DNA of 64,000 nt from Ophiura sarsii (lineage: Eukaryota > Echinodermata > Ophiuroidea > Amphilepidida > Ophiuridae): contig CM069446.1 of assembly GCA_035610835.1 (NCBI GenBank), forward strand, positions 70,231,062 through 70,295,061. The letters run 5' to 3'. The stretch's first letter is position 1. Each line of letters opens with the position of its first letter. Made by a program: the position numbers and the translations under genes. The notes below the pieces were generated by a model. The model was not told the DNA's origin. It did not search any database and worked only from the letters and a program-made list of their open reading frames with translations. Of this stretch, positions 56,801-64,000 are shown piece after piece.

Positions 56801-59800
56801 CTTCCTCTTGACAGTGACGTAACTTTACAGGCGCAATATTTACATATGCATGTGTTTATGCACTGCAACCACAACAAATGGATGACGTGGTGACGTCACT
56901 GTCTCGATGTGGTAAAATAGACTATAATCATTTTATGAAGTTGAATAATGATAACATCACCCAGGACCATTACTCTAGATTAAATGCGAATATAAATGAA
57001 CAAATGATATAGCGCCCTCTTTGATGATGTCTGAAGTGGTGTGTGACTGGTCGCTTGTTGTCTATTCTATCTTACTTGGCGTTCCAGAGGGAGATGGTAT
57101 GTCGTCGCTCTGAGGCGGATCCGCTGGCGGTTTCACGTCATTACTCTCAGGAGGATCAGGTGGCGGTTTATTGGGACGCTGTATGTTATCATCTTGTTCT
57201 TGAGCTGTCATAGTTGAGTGGGATTGTTACCATGGTTACATACTTGTTTTGACGGTGCACAATGCTCGACGTTGATTATATATCCAAGCATGGGATTAAC
57301 CAATGTCAACTTTTATCCATCAATGTCGATGGTTCCACAACGATAGGAGCATGAAAGAACCTATGCAGCCTAACACTGGTGGGGGAGGGGGGCCTTCATG
57401 GACATGAGGTTACAGGGGATGTGCCGCCAAATCCCATTTTCACCCTCTGGTAAATGAATGACCCCCTTTTCAAAGCCATTTTTTTTTATGTAAATGTTTG
57501 GTTCTAAAATCCTTAATTTTGCTGTTTTTCACAGAAATGTTAGCAAAATCTGTCAAATATATAGGCAAAGTATTGGTCTTCGGTAAACATAAGGGTCCAT
57601 TTCCCCCCGAATTGGTAAAGGTAGGTCAGTTTTTCATTTTGACTGTGACATGGCTCTTAACATATCAATTTTTGAGACTGATATAGGGGACGTTACCTGG
57701 GATATCGTTCTTATCAAAAGGTGTTGCCGTTTTTATGACACACCCTATATATTCCAATGATTGCCATATTTAAATTTTCCAGGTCTCTAATCGCTCAATC
57801 ATCCACAGGGTGTGGTACTTTATTCCAGTTAAGGCCAAAAAAATAATGGTATGTTGTCCTCCACAACTTTCAGAGGAGAGGCGGGCGGGCGGGGAGATTT
57901 TTTTTTTAAATTTTCTTTTACCAGCAGAAGCTCAAAGTTCAGCCAACAAGAAGTTGAAATCACTCTAAGAGTCGCACATATATGTTATAAACACTTTATT
58001 TAATATTCAATGCCATTTAAAATGTTTTTAAAAAAAATCTGATTTTTAAAAAAAAAATCTGAAAAAAATCTGGAGAAAAAAATCGGAGTGGCCCTAAATC
58101 TGACGAGCGGGCGGTCGAGGACAACATAACAATTTTTGTTTGGACCTAACACACAACCAAATCATATGATAAAAATCTTACTTAGTGTTCTGCTGAGGGC
58201 AGGCTTAGTAGTGGGCTGAGGTGTGTCGTAGCTCTGTGGGGGGTCGGGTGGTGGCTCATCCGGATGTTCGATCTCGTCCTTCTTTCCCTTCTTCTTCTTC
58301 TTGTCTTTCTTGTCCTTCTTTTTCTTTTTCTCCTTCTTGTCATTTGGCTCTTCCGGCACTGCTACCTCCTCCTCTGGCTCTTTCTCCACGTCCTTCTTTC
58401 TTCTTGCGAAAGGCTGTGACAAAACAGATAAAAAATGTGTTAAACAAGTAGTACATAAATTAGACAATTGTGAGCCATTTCTTCTCTATAATTTGAGATA
58501 TTACATGTAGTTTGACTGAATATTAACAGAGCTATGTGTCCAAAGCCAAAACAAAGTGCAATTTTCATTTTTGATGTTGCGTTTTTAACCCGCAGGATAC
58601 AATATGACAGGTAAAATTTGCAATCAACTATTTTTACACAATATCTGAAATAAATGTCAGAAGCGTCCACGAAAGCTAAATATGCAAATGTTAACCAAAA
58701 AAGGAACCCAGATCTTTCTATACAAAATGTTTATTATCACATCACCAAATTTGTATCAGATTTGTCTGAAAAATTTGAATATAGGCCAAAATGTTAAAGG
58801 AAAAGAACACACACCAAAACGCATTTCATACAGACGACGTTACTGCATATTGAATGGGTTGTTTAATCACTTCGTTCATGTTTCAAAACAGTTTAAATGA
58901 CTAAAGAAACCATAAAAAATATATTTTAACGTATTTCTAGGAAGTAACATTCTAGAAGAAGAAAAAATATTTTTTTCTGGAATTTTCAAAATAAAGGTTG
59001 GTTACAGTCAAAGCAACAAAAAATTGTTCTCAGTTTTTGAAAATAGGGCCTGTCGGTCGGATGAGGATAATTAAACAACTTTTTATTTTTGCCTAAGAGC
59101 TATTTAGATGAACAGTCACTGAAAAGCACTGAATTAAATGTTATGGAACCAACCACCACCAGCATATAGAACATTCAATATTGTATAACTAACCTTCATT
59201 CATGTACCTCTGTACAGTGATGTCACAGCGTATTGCAATGATGGCACCTCATTATATGGGTGCGATTGTAATACACAAATGAAGACGAATATCGTCACTC
59301 GTGCATAAATGCTGCATCAATTGCTATAATAAGCCATGACATCACTACACAGAGTTGGCTCCATGAATGACAAATGCAATTTTTGATATGTCTCTATAGA
59401 TTTTTATAGATATAATACAATTTCCTATAGAAATAATATGAGGCTTAGTTAGGGACGCACCATTTGATTTTCAGGGGGGGGGGGGGCATGGAAGTTAGGG
59501 TCGGGCGGATTTTTTCTTTTTTTCTTTGCTGATGAGGGTTGCAGAGCAGTATAACTTTTTAAATGACCCTCGAATTTAGCTAACTGGAATTGCCAATCGG
59601 AAATGAAAATGCAGGTGAATGAATACAAGATGGTTTGACCTCAGGGGCAATCAAAAAGTTCTACCATCATCGTCACAACTTGGTCAAAGCCAAACACATG
59701 ACCACATGAATGGTAGAACTGTATGGATGACTCCACTGCATAGTTAGCATCTTGTGTCAAACACTAAAATGTTATTGTTGTTGTTGAGTAACCTAACATG

Positions 59801-62466
59801 TTTGGTGGTCAAATGCTACAATTGAAAACACAAATTGGTAGAATTAAAGCTCCTAAACAACAAAGCTTTGAACAAATGAATGCCAGAGTGTGAGCATACT
59901 TTTGAGTGCACAATTATGAGCCCAAAAATAAAACACTATATGAGAGTATAGAAAGTCCAATTTTGATATTCAAATTGTCCAACTATTTGACAAATTTGAA
60001 AAGAAAAAATTGATTTTTTTTTTTTTAAATGTTGAAAGTTAACATGAACGTTGGTGACCATACATGTTGTATTCATTCACTTACAGGTAAGTGTTATAGC
60101 AAATGTATTATGAAAGCTCTAATTTATGAACGGTAAACAAACTGGTTTGTTTTTAACGTCAACTAAGCCTGTCTGTGACAGTGATGATTGCAAACAAGCA
60201 AATGGGATGAAAGCTGAAGAAGAGGGCGCTTTGACAGAGGGTGCTGTTGATAGAGGGCGTTGTTGACCGAGATGACACCGGTCCCTATTTACGATGATGA
60301 CCTTTATGTAAGACTAAAAACGCAACATACATTATGCTGGACTCTATACAATATACACAGTGCATGTACACTGCTATTTGATATGAGTCACTTACAGATG
60401 AACTTAGAGGTGACATTTTCTAACTACAAAATATGAAAAACAATTGCATTATTATAGAGGGGTTTATCGTTAGTAAAACATATATTTGGCATGATACGAA
60501 CATTACATAAATTACATAGATTACACACGATAAAATACATGATGCTCTGTGGATGACAATATTAATCTATAGTGGGTTAATCCAATAAACAGGTCATAGA
60601 TATACGAAAAAGAAACCTTGGTTCTATGGGCAAACGGACCTCTCATGATGGGTCGGTGGGTCAGGTTCTTTTTTTTTTAACTTTCTAAAAGCTCCCCCCC
60701 CCCCCCCCCCATTGCTAATGACCATAAAAATCAAACAAATCTGTCAAAATCTCGCTGTATTTTGACAAGCTAAAACAATTATTTGGATTGGTATTCATTT
60801 GCACATGAAACATTTTGTCACCGATTTCTTTTAAAAAAATGGGTCGTTCGGGCCCGTAGATCCAGATTTCTTTTTTTGGGCGTCTTATCCACAAACATTC
60901 AAAGAAACTTGATACATACAAATCTATAGAACAGATAACACAAATAATACAGTATTGTTAGTTTGTTAGTAAACAATGAACGTCATACATGTGATAAGAA
61001 TCGATGTTGTACGATAACCTTATATAATACTTCAATATTATCATTGTAGTCAAATGCGTTTCTCAATGCAGTGAGATTAGCATGTACTTCAATAATAAAT
61101 GCTGCATTTTGGGAAAATGCCAGGTTTTGTTTTCTATTTACATCATCACATATATAATTAATCCATGGCATTTAGCTGAGATCACTGGAAGACACATCGA
61201 AATTCCATATTGAGGAAGGGCAATGGTTCTGATGAAAGCTTTGGATACCCATTTTTTTTATTCAAAGCCATATTTGTTTTTTAATTCAATTCTTTAACTA
61301 TGTTTGTGTGCTTAATTTCAGTTCTCAAAGCCTTTATTTAACTCTTTCCCTGACAAATTAATTTTTGAAGAAATTGTGAATTTGCACATGCATGTAAATA
61401 TCAACTTATAATTTGAATATGAGACTCTGTAAGGTAGTAACTAACACTATATACATTCTGAAAGCTTATGAATGGCCGGACACTTCTGTGAAAATTTCAA
61501 CGATACCGGTAACATCTTTTTTTACAAATATTTAGTAGTCCTGTATGAAAACTATACTACTTGAGCCCTTCAAAATGCTTTCAAGAGATGGGCATTATAA
61601 TTCTGAACATTTTGATACCAAATTTGCTGTAGTGGGTTATTCGGTTATGGCGCAACGACCAGAATCGTGTACGATCAGCACGACAAATATACCGTAAGCC
61701 CAAAATCCAAAATGGCCGCCATACAGGAGCAGAAAAATTCAAATGCCTTCAATTACACTAAAAAGGCATACCAAATTGTTCGGCTGAGCACAAGGATTCC
61801 AAAAAGGTATAGTTTGCCATACTTCCGATGTTTGGTTAACGAGTTATAGGGTAAAACGTAAAAAGGTCGTTTTGACCTATTAATTCGTCTATGTCAGGTA
61901 AAGAGTTAAAAAATGAAATAAGTTTTCAAGACCTTGCTTCCTTCCAAAAGTACCCAAGCTCAACTTCTGAAATACACGAAGCATCAACACCATGGACCTG
62001 CATGTTCACAGGAAATACTTTTGATCTTACAGACAAATATTAAAGGGATATATCATGACATTGTTATTTTGTGGGTTATTTTAAGACAGTGATAGTTTGA
62101 ACAAGTCTCAATGACATGTACACAGTTCAATGACAAACACACACCACCCTATGACACATGGCTTCTGGGTATGAGATATGATACCCAGATTACAAGAGGT
62201 CAGTCTATGAATACACACACATGTAAGAGTTTTTGAACTGTGTCCCGGGAAATTGGAATGTATGGGGGTGTCTGATTAAGCAAGATTGTATTTCAACTCA
62301 CGACTGCACCGAGCAAAGATGAAGCTTTCTTCAGCACAGCTTTTTTTGATCTTGGAAGTGTGCCAAATTTGTTCTCTACAGGCGACTTATGGCTGGGTTG
62401 TTTATTAGAGGGCGCTTCACCAAATACTTCTAAATACATCTCATTGTCATTATCATCGGTCTTAGG
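44794..62466 (-). CDS. Gene 2: Lys-rich coiled-coil protein, C-terminal part (seven exons, partial)
   Basis: The minus-strand exons 62466-62302, 58413-58182, 57204-57076, 52958-52829, 51912-51762, 45951-45793 and 44811-44794 chain with phases 0,1,1,2,0,0 and keep one frame of 327 residues plus stop. Order: an acidic then basic segment, a Lys-rich block, Pro-Asp-Pro-Pro repeats, about 95 residues of charged heptads (coiled coil), a Ser/Arg/Gly-rich region, and a short basic end. Upstream exons lie beyond the window, because the first exon starts in phase 0 without a Met. It does not match a family that I recognise; a cytoskeletal or scaffolding role is only a guess from composition. Gene 2 converges on gene 1. 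The last exon is the weakest link. Confidence 0.72.
45326..45625. repeat. CCAGTATCG minisatellite, array 2 (gene 2 intron)
   Basis: Units with CCAGTATCG..CGATACTGG at about 40-base spacing, about seven copies, matching array 1 at 22262-22480 in gene 1. Confidence 0.8.
45681..45773. repeat. 21-bp minisatellite, array 2 (inverse)
   Basis: Four units of ATGCCATATAAGGCATTGGTT, the reverse complement of the unit at 42074, in the intron between exons F and G of gene 2 and just 20 bases from exon F. Confidence 0.85.
45793..45951 (-). CDS. Gene 2 exon F: Ser/Arg/Gly-rich segment
   Basis: Acceptor CTCCTTATAG, donor ATCAGG|GTAAGA; 159 bases, phase 0-0. It encodes S-L-R-R-G-G-S-G-S-R-R-S-S-G-S-S and later L-T-S-P-E-R. 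It is probably disordered; R-R-x-S and S-P sites suggest phosphorylation (inference). The opposite strand is also open here but lacks splice support. Confidence 0.65.
50315..50575. mobile_element. GACGTGATCAAGCGAAATGA TIR element, copy 1
   Basis: Left GACGTGATCAAGCGAAATGA with GTC, right GACTCATTCCGCTTGATCGT with GTC. About 260 bases, with TATGGTCCAAACCC inside. It matches 53042-53306. Confidence 0.75.
50870..51545. repeat. 22-bp minisatellite, about 30 copies
   Basis: Unit GTAGCCCAATGGATGATTAA with AA, variants GTATCCCAAAGAATGGTTAA and GTAACCAATTGGATGGTTAA. Variant units alternate, so higher-order structure exists. It lies 217 bases downstream of exon E of gene 2. Confidence 0.92.
51762..51912 (-). 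CDS. Gene 2 exon E: coiled coil, second half
   Basis: Acceptor CCATCTAG, donor CCACAG|GTATGT; phase 2 to 0. It encodes K-A-K-L-D-E-Q-M-K-T-V-Q-S-E-W and then R-L-A-E-L-E-E-E-I-E-R, a typical parallel coiled-coil heptad pattern. The helix breaks near T-V-P-Q. Confidence 0.83.
51913..52828 (-). other. Gene 2 intron between exons D and E
   Basis: AT-rich; AGGTCAAAGGTCA (perfect DR1) at 51932-51944; a block with TTATAGGAATCACAATTTCC is repeated (52253 and 52477). Nothing else. Confidence 0.55.
52829..52958 (-). CDS. Gene 2 exon D: coiled coil, first half
   Basis: Acceptor TTTATTTATCAG, donor ATACA|GTAAGT; phase 1 to 2. It encodes a charged Leu-containing helix (A-A-K-E-N-K-F then L-L-D-A-D-R-L-Q-G-D-K-K-D-V-E-N and E-L-T-E-L-K-K-E-I). 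Read through, the frame stops at once (TAA) after the donor. Confidence 0.8.
53042..53306. mobile_element. GACGTGATCAAGCGAAATGA TIR element, copy 2
   Basis: Left GTGACGTGATCAAGCGAAAT, right ATTCTGCTTGATCGTGTCAC. Inside it is 85-90% like copy 1 by eye. Confidence 0.75.
53318..53665. mobile_element. GGCC-A(n) TIR element with GGGCAAGTCAAC arms
   Basis: Left TAGGCCAACAAAAAAAGTTG with ACTTGCCCTTTC, right GAAAGGGCAAGTCAACTTTT with TTGGCCTTA. GACCGTCCGACCC and CCGACCGACTC inside. 348 bases. Confidence 0.72.
54889..55345. mobile_element. GGCCCGTATTCTC TIR element
   Basis: Left TAAGGCCCGTATTCTCGTAC, right GAGAATACGGCCCTA, with repeated GTTTAAC/GTTAAAC and TAACTTTAGACAC pieces inside that fold. 457 bases. 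Confidence 0.72.
55527..55870. mobile_element. GGCC-A(n) TIR element
   Basis: Left AAGGCCTAAAAAATAAAGTT with AGATTGCC, right GGACAATCCAACATTTTTTT with GTGCCTA. GTCGGTCGGG inside. Confidence 0.6.
55933..56179. mobile_element. TTAACACTTTCCAC TIR element, copy 4
   Basis: The most complete copy: TTAACACTTTCCACGCGGC at the left and GCCGCGTGGAAAGTGTTAA at the right, exact inverse over 19 bases. Confidence 0.85.
56465..56669. mobile_element. TCCAAATTGG TIR element, copy 3
   Basis: CTATAGTTTAATCAGTTCCA with AATTGGCG at the left, CCAATTTGAAACTGATCAAA with CTATAG at the right; 205 bases. Confidence 0.78.
57076..57204 (-). CDS. Gene 2 exon C: Pro-Asp-Pro-Pro repeat segment
   Basis: Acceptor ACTATGACAG, donor CCAA|GTAAGA; 129 bases, phase 1-1. 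It encodes N-K-P-P-P-D-P-P-E-S, then A-D-P-P-Q-S-D-D, and ends S-P-S-G-T-P. It shares the motif with exon B, so the exons may derive from duplication. The symmetric phase would allow skipping. Confidence 0.78.
57205..58181 (-). other. Gene 2 intron between exons B and C
   Basis: Holds a GGCC-A(n) TIR element at 57831-58149 (AAGGCCAAAAAAATAATGGT ... GGACCTAA) and a block shared with 1290-1500 (CCATTTTTCACCCTCTGGTAA). No exon. Confidence 0.55.
58182..58413 (-). CDS. Gene 2 exon B: Lys/Glu-rich segment
   Basis: Acceptor TTTTGTCACAG, donor CTAA|GTAAGA; phase 0 to 1. It encodes an acidic stretch (E-P-E-E-E), then a long Lys/Asp repeat (K-K-K-D-K-K), then E-H-P-D-E-P-P-P-D-P-P-Q-S-Y-D. The Lys block is probably disordered and could bind acidic lipid or nucleic acid. 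The following exon repeats the P-D-P-P-Q-S motif. Confidence 0.8.
58414..62301 (-). other. Gene 2 intron between exons A and B
   Basis: Holds a GGCC-type end (59090), poly-G near 59476, poly-C at 60697-60711 and a TIR element 61337-61910 (TTTAACTCTTTCCCTGACA ... TGTCAGGTAAAGAGTTAAA). No exon. Confidence 0.55.
61337..61910. mobile_element. TTTAACTCTTTCCCTGAC TIR element
   Basis: Ends TTTAACTCTTTCCCTGACA with AATTAAT and ATTAATTCGTCTATGTCAGG with TAAAGAGTTAAA are inverted. 574 bases, no convincing open frame. Confidence 0.65.
62302..62466 (-). CDS. Gene 2 exon A
   Basis: Acceptor TTTCAATAG, donor GCAGTC|GTGAGT; 165 bases, phase 0 to 0, 55 residues. Of the three frames only this one is open. 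It begins with an Asp/Asn-rich segment (T-D-D-N-D-N-E), then M-Y-L-E-V-F-G-E, then a basic region (P-R-S-K-K-A-V-L-K-K). No domain was recognised. The preceding exon is outside the window or not found. Confidence 0.75.
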
Positions 62467-63149
62467 CTATTGAAATAAATATTGTAGGAAGTAAATTAAT
62501 CTTGTAGGTTTTACAAGCTAAAAATAAATGTCATAAGATATCAAATCTAAATCAATAGTAGAGTGAAAGTTCATCCGTGTTTGTAATCAAAAAAATTGAA
62601 ATTGATCTTTTGTTCGCAACACAAGATAATAATTACCTGGACTTTTCAGGTATTGCTCCCCTTACCACAAATGACTGCTTAATAGGCAGTTGATAAGCAG
62701 TCGAAGACAAATGACTACCTAATTAAGCAGTCAACGAGTAGTCAGTGTAGAATTAAGCAGTCAAAGACACGTTATTTAAGCAGTCGATGGAAATTTAATT
62801 TAATTACCTGGAATTTTCAGGTGCTGCTACACCTTTCATTAGCAGACTAATGACTTGAACTGTAACGGACTTGACCTTTCGGAAATGTGACGTCAGAATC
62901 GGGTCATGCATACAACATATTCTTTTTAAATTCGAGCTATCCCATAGCAACAACAAAAAATACCGGGTGACCACCCGGTGTACATCCGATGGTCACCGGA
63001 TAGCTTGCTGGTGTCTATTTGGAAGGTACCAGATAGCACCAGCTAGCCGGTACCTTTTCGATGCCTTAAATGAGTTATGAGTGTATATTTATTACCGGGT
63101 GAGTTACTTTTTGAGTACTGTGTATGGATTTAATGGGATTTATATAGAA

Positions 63150-63512
63150 TCTATTAAAGGTAGATGACCCGATCACATTTTCGTAACACAGAATTATTTC
63201 AAACATACGGAGATTTTCATATCATATGAAAGCTCGTATTTTTCTCATCATCATACTGAAATTTGACGGCCTAAATCGGTATAATTACGGAGAAATCGAT
63301 GAAATAACGTCGAATTACCGCGAATGATGTGGTGGTAACCACCGATATAGTTTGTGTACTACTCAATGGGTACAGTTTACAGCATCTTGTGTGTCTAAAA
63401 TAAGAACCATTAGAGCTAAGCAACTCAAACTTTGGAACACCACTTTTTTAAGGATGACCTTTCATGTAGAATAGAAAACTTCAAATTGAAAATCGAAACA
63501 TCTACCTTTAAT
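63150..63512. mobile_element. AAAGGTAGATG element, copy 2
   Basis: TATTAAAGGTAGATGACC at the left, ACATCTACCTTTAATA at the right; 363 bases. Matches 30018-30390 in inverted order. Confidence 0.72.
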
Positions 63513-63772
63513 AATGATGATAATGATGTTGTTCCATTAATTAGCTGATAATCTAAAAAAACAAAAAACATATTCTACAGAGATTACATATTGTTTTTGT
63601 TTAAATTTGATAATGATGTGAGGATAATATCAGGGTAGAAATGATCATTGTCTACCATTTCTTTAACTTAAACAATTAGGCCATACATCCCCTTTTTTTT
63701 GGGGGGGGGGGGCTCTGATAAATAAGTACAAATAAATACATTATTATTTTATCGGCATCTGAGAAAAAATTT

Positions 63773-64000
63773 CTCTGTCAAAACCTGTATGTTTTCCGGC
63801 CCTTCAGCATGTATAAAGCAAAGCTGCCCAATGGTTATCTATACGAAGTGTTGCTTTAAACATGTTCAGGGGCAAGAGCACTACTTACAAGGTATTGATA
63901 GATGTATTTTTGCCCTTGAACATGTCTAGAGCAGGCTGCTCAAGGTTTTACATAGGAAGTATTACTTTATACATGCTGAAGGGCCAGATTATACTAAAGA
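63773..64000. repeat. Dispersed repeat, GGCCCTTCAGCA family (runs off the edge)
   Basis: GTCAAAACCTGTATGTTTTC, GGCCCTTCAGCATGT, ACATGTTCAGGGGCAAG, and GTATTACTTTATACATGCTG match 36826-37350 and 48705-48800. Confidence 0.7.

Larger units (their letters stand above)
52959..57075 (-). other. Gene 2 intron between exons C and D
   Basis: Holds TIR elements at 53042-53306, 53318-53665, 54889-55345, 55527-55870, 55933-56179 and 56465-56669, plus a TTTCGC/GCGAAAT element at 56188-56400. No exon. Confidence 0.6.
62467..64000. other. Upstream of exon A: repeats, no exon placed
   Basis: Holds an AAGCAGTC minisatellite (62675-62790) between two AATTACCTGGA.TTTTCAGGT blocks, a CACCCGGT-rich palindromic stretch (62955-63060), an AAAGGTAGATG element (63150-63512), poly-G near 63701 and the GGCCCTTCAGCA repeat (63773-64000). 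Probably intron of gene 2. Confidence 0.5.

Noticed and set aside
58221..58510. Ser/Phe-rich plus-strand frames
   Set aside because: They are the complement of the Lys/Glu-rich exon B.
63512..63562. Possible extra gene 2 exon just upstream (acceptor TTTTTTAG, donor AAAG|GTAGAT)
   Set aside because: The donor is the tip of a TIR element also present at 30018, so it is likely a coincidence.

Overview
This is a eukaryotic, animal-type window. It is AT-rich, has split genes with GT-AG introns, and is saturated with microsatellites, poly-C/poly-G tracts, minisatellites, tRNA-derived elements and short terminal-inverted-repeat (TIR) elements. The gene content (a NACHT-LRR receptor with an N-terminal Death domain, plus Penelope-like and LINE remnants) suits an invertebrate deuterostome, most likely an echinoderm. 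That assignment is an inference. A 100-base run of N at 4111-4210 is an assembly gap.

Two genes are supported, arranged tail to tail. Gene 1 (+ strand, 10902-28577) is an NLR-type immune receptor rebuilt from six exons whose splice phases all agree (0, 0, 1, 1, 1). It encodes about 1322 residues: a CXorf38/DUF4559-like HEPN domain with an intact Rx4H motif (R166/H171), an alpha-helical segment, a short Thr/Ser-rich linker, a Death domain, and one large exon with NACHT ATPase and degenerate LRRs. A phase-compatible terminal exon, present in two identical tandem copies, would instead end the protein at about 460 residues as HEPN-Death without NACHT. A HEPN ribonuclease-type domain on a Death-NACHT-LRR receptor is the most interesting feature here. 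Several exons (1, 2 and the Death exon) are preceded by broken partial copies of their own splice acceptor and first codons.

Gene 2 (- strand, 62466-44794) is the 3' part of a gene that starts beyond the right edge. Seven exons chain in consistent phase and give 327 residues: a short acidic/basic region, a Lys-rich low-complexity segment, Pro-Asp-Pro-Pro repeats, a heptad-rich coiled coil and a Ser/Arg/Gly-rich tail. I do not recognise its family.

Layout: 1-10.6 kb has no gene and holds TIR elements, a hairpin, a ~125-bp satellite, a second satellite with perfect AGGTCA direct repeats, and three copies of a tRNA-Asp-like element with telomere-like ends. 10.9-28.6 kb is gene 1, with introns holding tRNA-like elements, a LINE fragment and a Penelope-like GIY-YIG fragment. 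28.6-44.8 kb is intergenic repeat-rich DNA. 44.8-62.5 kb is gene 2, its introns full of TIR elements and minisatellites. 62.5-64 kb is repeats and probably intron.
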